From positions 62,001 to 126,000 of the forward strand of contig NZ_WSQA01000005.1 of the NCBI RefSeq assembly GCF_009768885.1: a DNA stretch of 64,000 nt, read 5' to 3'. The notes under the pieces were generated by a model. It made no database searches. It had not been told where the DNA came from and saw only the letters and a program-made list of their open reading frames with translations. This DNA comes from Sphingobacterium humi (GTDB lineage: Bacteria; Bacteroidota; Bacteroidia; Sphingobacteriales; Sphingobacteriaceae). The stretch's first letter is position 1, and the number at the start of each line of letters is the position of its first letter. Below are positions 9,000-16,577 of the stretch, piece by piece. Both the position numbers and the translations under genes were made by a program.

Positions 9000-9290
9000 A
9001 TGGGAGAAATTTCCATAAAAATAAATATCGCTGATCGAGTATACCCACTTCGTGTTGACACCGAAGAAGAGGAGGTGATTCGCTATGCAGCGAAATTAAT
9101 AAACGAAAAAATAAAAGAATTGCAGGATAATTATGCAGTTCGTGATAAGCAGGATCTCTTGTCGATGTGTGTATTGCAATATGCCACCGGGATGATCAAA
9201 GCCGAGAAGAACGCCCAAAACCAGGATTCCGGTGTAGAAACTGCCGTACATGAATTGGATAATCTACTGACAAACTTCTTTTCAAAATAA
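9000..9290 (+). CDS. zapA: Cell division protein ZapA
   Basis: A 96-residue ZapA: GEISIKINIADRVYPLRVDTEEEE at the N-terminus matches the ZapA beta-strand core, followed by RYAAKLINEKIKEL and a C-terminal helix for coiled-coil tetramer formation. ZapA bundles FtsZ filaments at midcell. It lies 48 bases after a small coiled-coil gene and directly before a structured non-coding region that looks like 6S RNA, the neighbour seen in many bacteria. Confidence 0.9.
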   Translation: MGEISIKINIADRVYPLRVDTEEEEVIRYAAKLINEKIKELQDNYAVRDKQDLLSMCVLQYATGMIKAEKNAQNQDSGVETAVHELDNLLTNFFSK

Positions 9291-9333
9291 AACGTTTGCG
9301 TTCTTATACTTAGAGCTTATAACGACGAATTTG

Positions 9334-9508
9334 CCGCAATTAAATTCGGGTTGTCACTATTTTAAACTTAACGCTTCAATATCACGAGCAAAATTAAGAT
9401 GTAGGCCATTTTGCGAAAGCCATCTAGGTCATGATCACAAGCTCAAATCATGTGTAATCGAAGTTTAATAATACATGGTACCTGATAATTTAATTGCGGT
9501 TTTTTTTT
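9334..9508 (+). ncRNA. ssrS: Probable 6S RNA
   Basis: A ~175-base segment closed by a perfect 13-base stem: CCGCAATTAAATT (9334-9346) pairs with AATTTAATTGCGG (9487-9499), followed by nine T bases. The interior is partly self-complementary and has no open reading frame. A long rod closed by a strong stem with a U-run end, placed right after zapA, is the known 6S RNA setting. 6S RNA binds RNA polymerase holoenzyme in slow growth. The call rests on size, closing stem and synteny, not on a covariance-model search. Confidence 0.7.
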
Positions 9509-9549
9509 GGATTTAAATCGCTATTACATTAACATATAAATTACAAACA

Positions 9550-11109
9550 ATGGAGTTATCAACAACTATATCAATAATAATATCGCTGGTTGTGGGGGTG
9601 TTTATTGGACGATATCTATTACAGATGTTGTTCAAGAAGCAAGAGCAATCGGCACATGAAAAGGCTGCGCAGATCGTAAAAGACGCAGAACAACAGGCCG
9701 AGCACGTAAAGAAGCAACGCCAATTAGAGGCCAAAGAGAAATTCTTACAATTGAAGGCCGAGCATGAAAAAGAAGTAAACCAACGTAATAATTCCCTGTC
9801 ACAGAAGGAGAATTCAATGCGCCAGAAGGAGCAATCCTTAAATCAAAAACTGGAAAACCTAAATCGGGAAAAACAAGACCTTGATAATAAAGCCAAGAAA
9901 TTAGACCAATTAGTTGATCTTAACGAAAAGAAAAAAGAAGAAGTTGAGCAACTAAAAGGACAACATATTAAACAATTGGAAAGCATTGCTGGTCTTTCTG
10001 CCGACGAAGCTAAAGAGCAATTGGTGACTTCCCTTCAGGAAGAAGCCCGCTCGCAAGCGATTATCCAGATTAAGGATATCGTGGATGAAGCTAAATTAAC
10101 AGCTTCTAAAGAGGCAAAGAAAGTGGTTATCCAAACGATTCAACGGACCGCTACAGAGGCTGCAATCGAAAACACGGTATCGATTTTTAATATCGAGAAC
10201 GATGAGATTAAAGGTCGTATTATCGGACGTGAAGGCCGTAACATCCGTGCGCTAGAAGCTGCAACAGGCGTGGAGATTATCGTTGATGATACCCCGGAAG
10301 CGATTATCCTTTCTGGATTTGATCCGGTACGTCGTGAGATTGCTCGTCTTTCCTTACACCGCTTGGTAACGGATGGTCGTATCCACCCGGCACGTATTGA
10401 GGAAGTTGTGGCGAAAACACGTACGCAAATTGAGGATGAGATTGTAGAGATTGGTGAGCGTACAGTGATCGACCTAGGGATTCATGGTTTACACCCTGAA
10501 TTGATCCGTATGGTTGGTAGAATGCGCTATCGTTCTTCTTACGGTCAGAACTTATTACAGCACTCGCGTGAGGTGGCAAACTTTGCGGCTACTATGGCTG
10601 CGGAGCTTGGACTGAACGTGAAGCATGCGAAGCGTGCAGGCTTATTGCACGATATTGGTAAAGTGCCCGATGATAACCCGGAACTTCCGCACGCGATCTT
10701 GGGTATGCAGCTTGCTGAAAAATACAAAGAGCATCCGGATGTGTGTAATGCCATCGGTGCCCACCACGATGAAATTGAAATGACTTCCATGATATCGCCG
10801 GTTGTTCAGGCTTGTGATGCCATCTCTGGCGCACGCCCTGGTGCACGTCGTGAGGTTGTGGAAAGCTATATCAAACGCTTGAAGGAATTGGAAGACCTTG
10901 CGCTTTCTTACCCCGGCGTAGAGAAAACATTCGCTATTCAGGCGGGTCGTGAGCTACGTGTTGTTGTAGAAAGTGAGAAGGTATCGGATGCGCAGGCAGA
11001 AATTCTGGCGGCTGATATCTCTAACCGTATTCAAACGGAGATGACTTACCCAGGTCAGATCAAGGTAACGGTTATTCGGGAAACCCGTTCGGTTTCCTAC
11101 GCGAAATAG
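9550..11109 (+). CDS. rny: Ribonuclease Y
   Basis: 519 residues, the normal RNase Y length. A single N-terminal transmembrane segment (about residues 5-24) is followed by a long coiled coil (to about 170), a KH domain ([20 protein letters not shown]), and an HD domain with LLHDIGK and the HAILG/HHDE metal ligands. It is a membrane-bound endoribonuclease that starts mRNA decay. A strong terminator follows it. Confidence 0.96.
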   Translation: MELSTTISIIISLVVGVFIGRYLLQMLFKKQEQSAHEKAAQIVKDAEQQAEHVKKQRQLEAKEKFLQLKAEHEKEVNQRNNSLSQKENSMRQKEQSLNQKLENLNREKQDLDNKAKKLDQLVDLNEKKKEEVEQLKGQHIKQLESIAGLSADEAKEQLVTSLQEEARSQAIIQIKDIVDEAKLTASKEAKKVVIQTIQRTATEAAIENTVSIFNIENDEIKGRIIGREGRNIRALEAATGVEIIVDDTPEAIILSGFDPVRREIARLSLHRLVTDGRIHPARIEEVVAKTRTQIEDEIVEIGERTVIDLGIHGLHPELIRMVGRMRYRSSYGQNLLQHSREVANFAATMAAELGLNVKHAKRAGLLHDIGKVPDDNPELPHAILGMQLAEKYKEHPDVCNAIGAHHDEIEMTSMISPVVQACDAISGARPGARREVVESYIKRLKELEDLALSYPGVEKTFAIQAGRELRVVVESEKVSDAQAEILAADISNRIQTEMTYPGQIKVTVIRETRSVSYAK

Positions 11110-11126
11110 ATTTTATTTGAATTTTG

Positions 11127-11163
11127 AAGGGGCTGCCGATATCATCAGGCAGCCCCTTTTTTT
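11127..11163 (+). terminator. Rho-independent terminator after rny
   Basis: AAGGGGCTGCC (11127-11137) pairs with GGCAGCCCCTT (11148-11158) around a 10-base loop, ending in a seven-base T run. Confidence 0.9.
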
Positions 11164-11221
11164 ATGACCTTTGCGTGGGGGAATTTAGCTTAGGCAATGG
11201 GGAATCCTCGGTTTAAATCGT

Positions 11222-11229
11222 TAATTTTG
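11222..11229 (+). promoter_or_regulatory. -7 box TAATTTTG, four bases before the next start
   Basis: TAATTTTG ends four bases before the ATG at 11234, again implying a leaderless or nearly leaderless transcript if used. Confidence 0.4.
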
Positions 11230-11233
11230 CGTC

Positions 11234-11767
11234 ATGAAGAAAACTGCGAAAAACGGGCAGGCGAATGCCAAGCCTACCTTCAAACGTCCGGTAGAACGTT
11301 ATTTCCATGCCTTAGACCGTAATTTCGGCGCAGCCAACAAGACAGCCTTGGCTGTGGGCCTTACGATAGCCTTCTTTGGCATTATGGGGCTGATTTGGAT
11401 GGTGCCATTTCCGCAGTTTGATTTTTTAGTGAAAATGAATGCCCATACCTTCTTGAATTGGGGTTCTTTCTTTATTGCCATTGTGGTTTATTGTTACCTC
11501 AAATTGGCGCCTACCTTATCTTACGCCATGCTCTTTAGCATCGGTACTATGAGTTATTTTATTGTTCAATTGGAGTATGTAGAGCGAGATGGTGGGCCAG
11601 CTGTTGTGTTGGTATGCGCAGTAATAGCTATCGTTGGACTGTTGTTGACCTATTTTACGGCAAGAAAATCAACGCAAGTAGATGCTGCGAAGTTTTTACA
11701 GTTATTGGGCATCGGGCCGATTTGGTTATGGTCGAAATTATTCGATCGCTTAAAATGGAAATATTAA
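11234..11767 (+). CDS. Small integral membrane protein, unknown function
   Basis: 177 residues. The N-terminal ~35 residues are basic (MKKTAKNGQANAKPTFKR...), followed by about four transmembrane helices (near residues 38-58, 74-92, 95-112 and 120-140) and a short cytoplasmic tail ending in WSKLFDRLKWKY. I do not recognise a family. Its stop codon shares a base with the ATG of the downstream LURP-one-like gene, so the two are translationally coupled and may work together. Confidence 0.72.
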   Translation: MKKTAKNGQANAKPTFKRPVERYFHALDRNFGAANKTALAVGLTIAFFGIMGLIWMVPFPQFDFLVKMNAHTFLNWGSFFIAIVVYCYLKLAPTLSYAMLFSIGTMSYFIVQLEYVERDGGPAVVLVCAVIAIVGLLLTYFTARKSTQVDAAKFLQLLGIGPIWLWSKLFDRLKWKY

Positions 11768-12363
11768 TGATGACAGCCTATAAATACCCTTTACATTTTA
11801 AATTTAGAGTAACCACGTTCGCAAACGACTTTATCGCATCGGATGCTGATGGAGCAACCCTCTTCTATGTTCGCGAGAAGATATTCAAATGGCGGGATCA
11901 TATTTCTGTGTATAGGGATGAGTCCAAGTCGGAACTGCTGTATGAGTTTATCTCCAATAAGTTGATCGACTTTCAACAGACCTTGACCATCTACGATCAT
12001 CAGAATAAGGTGATAGGGAAAGTGCGCAGAAAGAGCATTAAATCGCTATGGCGATCTACCTTCTATTTAATGGATCAGGATGATCGACACGATCATAGTA
12101 TTACGGAAAAGAATGTGTGGACAAAGTTCTGGGATAGCCTATTTGGTGAATTGCCGTTAATTGGCATGCTTTCAGGCTACGTGTTCAATCCTTCCTACTT
12201 ATTGAAAGATCAGCAAGGGAATGTTCTTTTTGAAATTGTGAAGGAACCTTCTTTCTTTGGTCGGAAATTCACCTTGTATAAAGAAACGGATCAGCCGGTT
12301 GATGATGAGCGCATGGTATTAAGCCTGATGCTCATGATCCTCGCCGAGCGAACCAACGGATAA
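11767..12363 (+). CDS. LURP-one / tubby-like domain protein
   Basis: 198 residues. The pattern of alternating strands around YPLHFKFRVTTFANDFIASDADG, LTIYDHQNKVIGKV and YLLKDQQGNVLFEIVKEPS resembles the LURP-one/tubby C-terminal-like fold of small bacterial proteins of unknown role. There is no signal peptide. ATG at 11767 overlaps the preceding stop (TAATG); a second ATG at 11770 is equally possible. An open frame extends upstream to 11614, but that part lies inside the previous gene and is not likely coding. Confidence 0.65.
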   Translation: MMTAYKYPLHFKFRVTTFANDFIASDADGATLFYVREKIFKWRDHISVYRDESKSELLYEFISNKLIDFQQTLTIYDHQNKVIGKVRRKSIKSLWRSTFYLMDQDDRHDHSITEKNVWTKFWDSLFGELPLIGMLSGYVFNPSYLLKDQQGNVLFEIVKEPSFFGRKFTLYKETDQPVDDERMVLSLMLMILAERTNG

Positions 12364-12373
12364 TATATCGAAT

Positions 12374-12405
12374 AAAACAGGCCAGCAATATTGCTGGCCT
12401 GTTTT
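12374..12405. terminator. Bidirectional terminator between convergent genes
   Basis: A perfect 32-base palindrome centred on AATATT (arms contain CAGGCCAGCA and TGCTGGCCTG) with A and T runs at its two ends, between the LURP-one-like gene and the leftward acetyltransferase. Confidence 0.9.
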
Positions 12406-12408
12406 TTA

Positions 12409-12921
12409 TCATTGATAATCTTCTTTTTTAATTTGGTAAAGGACTTGAATACCTTTGCCATCTTCCGCAGTATATTCTTCTACTTCCTGGGCTCCAATCT
12501 TGGCTAAGGCGGCTTGCGAGCGTACATTGCCTTTTCGAACGTGGAATAACACCCGGTCTACTTTTTCAAAGGCGAAATCCATCATCAGCTTCTTAACCGA
12601 TTGGTTGTACGTTCCGCCCCAATAGGCTGTCTTGAGGAAGGAATAGCCAATGGCTACAGTCTTCGCTGCCGCATCGAACTGGTAAAAGCAGGTAGCACCT
12701 ATAACCTGTTCTGTTTTTTCGTGCAGAATCAAGTAGGGGAGATCTGCAGCCAATAGTTTTTGAAAATACTTGGTAAAACCGATTGGGCTATAGCGACGCT
12801 GATCAGGGTGTTGCTCCCAGATTTGCGGATCGGAAGCCGCGGCATAAACCCATTCGTAATCCTCCTTTAATAAGGGAATCAGTTTCACAAGCCCATTGCT
12901 TAAAGTTTTTCTTTCTAACAT
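12409..12921 (-). CDS. GNAT-family N-acetyltransferase (RimJ/RimL type)
   Basis: 170 residues. The RimL-like pattern is visible: VKLIPLLKEDYEWVYAAASDP at the start, VIGATCFYQFD for beta-4, AIGYSFLKTAYWGGTYNQ for the acetyl-CoA region, and VLFHVRKGNVRSQAALAKIGAQ near the C-terminus. It would acetylate an amino group of a protein or small molecule using acetyl-CoA. It begins three bases after the end of the prephenate dehydrogenase gene, so it is in the same operon; a link to aromatic amino-acid synthesis is not evident. Confidence 0.85.
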   Translation of the reverse strand: MLERKTLSNGLVKLIPLLKEDYEWVYAAASDPQIWEQHPDQRRYSPIGFTKYFQKLLAADLPYLILHEKTEQVIGATCFYQFDAAAKTVAIGYSFLKTAYWGGTYNQSVKKLMMDFAFEKVDRVLFHVRKGNVRSQAALAKIGAQEVEEYTAEDGKGIQVLYQIKKEDYQ

Positions 12922-12924
12922 GGC

Positions 12925-13764
12925 TTATTTGATAATACGTTTGATCTTATTCGATTTCTTGATCCACTTATGCACAGCATCGTAGTCTTCTTGTTCTATC
13001 TTATCGTAAATATGCTGCAACTGCTTGATATGCTCTTCAAGCACCTCTAAAACATTAGCGCGATTCTGTTTGAAAATAGGCGTCCACATATCTGGTGATG
13101 ACTTGGCCAAACGTACCGTGGATTGAAAACCCGACCCGGCCAATTCAAAAATACGGCCTTGGGACTTCTCCTTTTCCAAAACCGTTAATGCCAAGGCAAA
13201 AGAGGTTAAGTGGGAGATGTGTGAAACATAGGCCGTGTGCATATCGTGCTCCTCGGCATTCATAAAGGAAGATTTCATTTCCAGTTGATCGGTAATAGCG
13301 TCCGCAATTTCAAAGGCGTCTTCGTCGGTTTTAAAGGCCTCTACATAGACCATCATTTTATCTTTAAAGAGGTTGGGGATGGCTGCTTCAGGGCCAGAGT
13401 ATTCTGTTCCTGCCATCGGGTGTGCCGCAATATAACGGCCACGGTTCGGATGATCCTGAATTAGGTTTAGGATGTTGGATTTGGTGGAACCCATATCGAT
13501 AATCACCTGGTCGGTAACTTTGTCTAAAAGACCCGGAAGGATCTTCATAATCGCATCCACAGGGATAGTCAATACCAACACCTTGCAGGAAGCCAACGCT
13601 TCGTCTAGGGTCTGTATTTCATCGACAAGGTTAAGCTGTAGGGCTTTCTTTTGGTTGGATTCGTTTTTTTCAACACCAACGACCTTGCTGCAGAATTTCG
13701 TTTCTTTAAGTCGGATGCCAATCGATCCTCCGATCAATCCTACACCGACAATAGCTATATTCAT
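12925..13764 (-). CDS. tyrA: Prephenate dehydrogenase
   Basis: 279 residues with an N-terminal NAD(P)-binding GVGLIGGSIGIRLKE motif, the DMGSTKSNIL segment, and AAHPMAGTEYSGPEAA, a hallmark of TyrA. An all-helical C-terminal domain contains HISHLTSFALAL. It has neither a fused chorismate mutase nor an ACT domain. It oxidises prephenate to 4-hydroxyphenylpyruvate in tyrosine synthesis. It lies 26 bases downstream of an aminotransferase gene, which could make the next step. Confidence 0.93.
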   Translation of the reverse strand: MNIAIVGVGLIGGSIGIRLKETKFCSKVVGVEKNESNQKKALQLNLVDEIQTLDEALASCKVLVLTIPVDAIMKILPGLLDKVTDQVIIDMGSTKSNILNLIQDHPNRGRYIAAHPMAGTEYSGPEAAIPNLFKDKMMVYVEAFKTDEDAFEIADAITDQLEMKSSFMNAEEHDMHTAYVSHISHLTSFALALTVLEKEKSQGRIFELAGSGFQSTVRLAKSSPDMWTPIFKQNRANVLEVLEEHIKQLQHIYDKIEQEDYDAVHKWIKKSNKIKRIIK

Positions 13765-13790
13765 TTTACTACTAATCTAATGTTCAAAAA

Positions 13791-14969
13791 TTATGCGTGG
13801 CTGCTGGCAGCTTTTGCATTTTCCATACGGGCAATGGCCTGATCGAAGACTTCTATTTTAGCACATAAGCTAATCCGGATGTACCGATCGCCGGCACTGC
13901 CAAATATCCCTCCAGGGGTGATAAAAACATGCGCCTGATACAAGAGCTCATCGCTGAGGGCATAGCAATCGGTATAAGATTCCGGGATTTTAGCCCAGAT
14001 AAATAAGCCGACTTGGTTTTTATCGTAACTGCAACCCAGGAAATCCATAATGCTATACACCTTCTCACGTCTTTCCGCATAGGTCGTATTCAATTGGCTG
14101 TACCAGGATTTATCCAATTGCAGGGCTTTTGCCGCCGCCAATTGAACAGGTAGAAACATGCCAGAGTCCATGTTGCTCTTGAAGCGTAAGATTTCGTCTA
14201 TACGTTGTTGGGCAGCAACCAGCATGCCTATACGCCAACCGGCCATATTGGAGGATTTGCTCAATGAGTTTAACTCGATAGCAACCTCTTTAGCGCCCGG
14301 TACGGATAGTAAACTGCGCGGATGCTCGTTCAGGATAAAGCTGTACGGATTATCATGGCAGATCAGGATCTGATGTTTCTTTCCAAAGGCAACCAGCTTT
14401 TCAAAGATTTCCTCCGTAGCTAGGGTACCGGTAGGCATGTGCGGATAGTTAATCCACATCAGTTTTACCTTAGAAAGGTCCGTTTTGGCAAGTGCCTCTA
14501 AATCTGGAAGCCACTGTTTTTCTTCTTTCAGCTCGTAAGGAACCGCCTTGGCGCCCGAAAGACGGACAGCACTGGCATAGGTAGGGTAGCCCGGATTCGG
14601 AATTAAGGCCTCATCGCCCTCCTGCAAATAGGTCATGCAGATATGAACGATGCCTTCCTTAGAACCGATTAAAGGTAGAATTTCAGTATTGGGGTTCAGC
14701 GAAACGCGATAATATCGAAGATACCAGTCTGCCATGGCTTGTCGTAGGGCGGCTGCACCTTTATAACTTTGATAACCATGCGTGTTTGACAATGCCGCCT
14801 GTTCTTGTAATTCCCGGATAACTTCCGGGTGTGGCGGCAAATCTGGACTGCCGATGCCGAGGTTAATTACCTGTGCACCGTTCTTGTTCATCTCTTCGAT
14901 CTCTCTCAGCTTTTTCGAAAAGTAGTACTCCTCGGTTTGCTGAAGTCGTTTCGCAACTTCTATTTCCAT
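13791..14969 (-). CDS. Class I/II PLP-dependent aminotransferase
   Basis: 392 residues with NLGIGSPDLPPHPEV at the N-terminus, NPGYPTYASAV, the CHDNPYSFI aspartate region, and the PLP-lysine motif ELNSLSKSSNMAGWRIG. C-terminal RISLC carries the substrate-carboxylate Arg. The pattern is close to aspartate, aromatic and LL-diaminopimelate aminotransferases. Pairing with tyrA suggests transamination of phenylpyruvate or hydroxyphenylpyruvate; this is inferred from the neighbourhood. It heads the three-gene leftward operon. Confidence 0.88.
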   Translation of the reverse strand: MEIEVAKRLQQTEEYYFSKKLREIEEMNKNGAQVINLGIGSPDLPPHPEVIRELQEQAALSNTHGYQSYKGAAALRQAMADWYLRYYRVSLNPNTEILPLIGSKEGIVHICMTYLQEGDEALIPNPGYPTYASAVRLSGAKAVPYELKEEKQWLPDLEALAKTDLSKVKLMWINYPHMPTGTLATEEIFEKLVAFGKKHQILICHDNPYSFILNEHPRSLLSVPGAKEVAIELNSLSKSSNMAGWRIGMLVAAQQRIDEILRFKSNMDSGMFLPVQLAAAKALQLDKSWYSQLNTTYAERREKVYSIMDFLGCSYDKNQVGLFIWAKIPESYTDCYALSDELLYQAHVFITPGGIFGSAGDRYIRISLCAKIEVFDQAIARMENAKAASSHA

Positions 14970-15327
14970 TTTTACGCTAATTTGGCGTTAAAATTAGGAA
15001 ATCTTACTGTCATTAAATCATTTCTATTAAATATTTACAGCTTTTTTCCTGCATTTATTTGAAATTTGATTTTTTTCCTATCCATTCCTAATTAAACCAA
15101 GTAAACTGCCCTTGGCTTCCCTTTCGAACGGCAACTTATATTCTCTTTTCTTTTTGTTTTGTTATTTGATTGTTAAGGATATTTAAACTTGCCGACAAAA
15201 TCTGCTTTTTATGTAAAACTGGCGTAATAAATTAACTTTTAAAATAATGAACAAGAAAAATATTTCCTAAAAATTACTATTATTGGGAATAAATTAAATA
15301 AAAGTTATATAATATTAATTAAAAGTT
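14970..15327. other. AT-rich divergent intergenic region
   Basis: 358 bases between the leftward aminotransferase operon and the rightward LacI-type regulator. It is very AT-rich. A near-palindrome ACGCTAATTTGGCGT lies about six bases before the aminotransferase start. I see no RNA gene or open frame. Confidence 0.5.
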
Positions 15328-16383
15328 ATGAAAGCTTTAGTATTGTCTGGTGTAAAAGAAATCGCTCGTCGAGCCAATGTGTCGATAGCCACGGTAGACC
15401 GCGTACTCCACAACAGGTCTGGAGTAGCCCTAAAAACCAAGGAACTGATTGAGGCAATTATCAAAGATATGGACTATAAGCCCAATATTCTTGCTAAACG
15501 TCTTGCTTCTAAACGCGTTCACCGCTTCGCTGTCCTGATCCCTCAGGAAAATGCCGAAACAGATTATTGGCGAGCTTTACTTAATGGCATTCAATCTGCT
15601 TTAAATGAACTAGGTGACTTTGGTGTGGAAATAAGTTACTACTTATTTAATCAGCGTGACAGGACACACTTTAAAGAACTTGCCGATCATGTGTTGGGCC
15701 GGAATTTAGATGCTGTTATCGTTGCGCCTGTTTTTGTGAAGGAAACCAAAGATTTTGTGTTCCAATGCGAGGGCAAGAAAATTCGTTATATCTTCTTGCA
15801 AAATGACCTGCCTTTGGCCAGCCCCTTGAGTTATATTGGCCCCGATGCCTTTCAGTTTGGAAGACTGGCAGCTAATATGTGTAAATATCTGGTTGAGCCA
15901 CATGAGCCTATTTTAGTCTTATCGCTGCGCCCAGAACTGGAAGCTGATAATTTGCTGGCCGAGAAGATGAAAGGCTTTGAAGATTTCTTGGGAGAGCAGG
16001 GGGCTGCCTGGAATATCATGAACCTTAAAATAGATACCGATATGTACGAGGTGTTTGAGGCAGCCCTAGCCCAATACCTGGAGAATAACAAAACCAATTT
16101 AATATACGTGTTGAATTCGCAGGTGTTTTGGGTAGCACGGTTCTTCTCCGAACATCAAATCCAAGATATCAAGCTTATTGGCTATGATTATTCCAGTAAT
16201 AATATCAAATACCTGGAAAAAGGCTATATCGACTTTTTAATCTGCCAGCAGCCACTGAAGCTTGGATACCGTGCTTTGGCAACTCTCTTTGAGCATTTTA
16301 TCGCTAAAAAAGGAGTTTCTCGTACGCAATACATGCCTATCGATATTGTGACGAAGGAAAACTTTAAACTTTATAAACACTAA
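15328..16383 (+). CDS. LacI-family transcriptional regulator
   Basis: 351 residues. The N-terminal HTH VKEIARRANVSIATVDRVLHNRSGVALKTKE is of the LacI type, with the hinge helix NILAKRLASKR, followed by a periplasmic-binding-protein-like sensor domain (FAVLIPQENAETDYW onward). It should bind DNA as a dimer and respond to a small ligand, often a sugar. No transport or catabolic genes lie beside it, so its targets are probably elsewhere. The upstream region is long and AT-rich. Confidence 0.92.
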   Translation: MKALVLSGVKEIARRANVSIATVDRVLHNRSGVALKTKELIEAIIKDMDYKPNILAKRLASKRVHRFAVLIPQENAETDYWRALLNGIQSALNELGDFGVEISYYLFNQRDRTHFKELADHVLGRNLDAVIVAPVFVKETKDFVFQCEGKKIRYIFLQNDLPLASPLSYIGPDAFQFGRLAANMCKYLVEPHEPILVLSLRPELEADNLLAEKMKGFEDFLGEQGAAWNIMNLKIDTDMYEVFEAALAQYLENNKTNLIYVLNSQVFWVARFFSEHQIQDIKLIGYDYSSNNIKYLEKGYIDFLICQQPLKLGYRALATLFEHFIAKKGVSRTQYMPIDIVTKENFKLYKH

Positions 16384-16440
16384 AGTTTAAACCGAATAGA
16401 TTTTGCTGTAACTGTTTAACTTGTTAATTATCAACCCTGT

Positions 16441-16509
16441 AAATTGTTGCTTACTTATGTTTCTAGATGAGAAACCTTATTTGGAACTGACATAAGTTTG
16501 CAACAATTT
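16441..16509. repeat. Long inverted repeat between the LacI regulator and the ABC exporter
   Basis: AAATTGTTGCTTACTTATGT (16441-16460) and its near-complement ACATAAGTTTGCAACAATTT (16490-16509) match at 18 of 20 positions. A smaller hairpin GTTTCT/AGAAAC lies in the loop. There is no T run after it, so it is not a simple terminator. Confidence 0.7.
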
Positions 16510-16552
16510 CTTACTACCTTTCCTGAAAAACGATGAAGGTTACAAATTTTCT

Positions 16553-16560
16553 TACATTTG
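16553..16560 (+). promoter_or_regulatory. -7 box TACATTTG before the ABC exporter
   Basis: TACATTTG lies 17 bases before the ATG at 16578 and downstream of an alternative ATG at 16533, which supports the later start. Confidence 0.55.
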
Positions 16561-16577
16561 TAATCTTAGTATTTTGC

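Noticed and set aside
11614..11766. N-terminal extension of the LURP-one-like protein
   Set aside because: It lies entirely within the preceding membrane-protein gene; the ATG at 11767 at the stop-start junction is the natural start.
16533..16577. Upstream start for the ABC exporter
   Set aside because: The -7 box at 16553-16560 would be inside the coding sequence.
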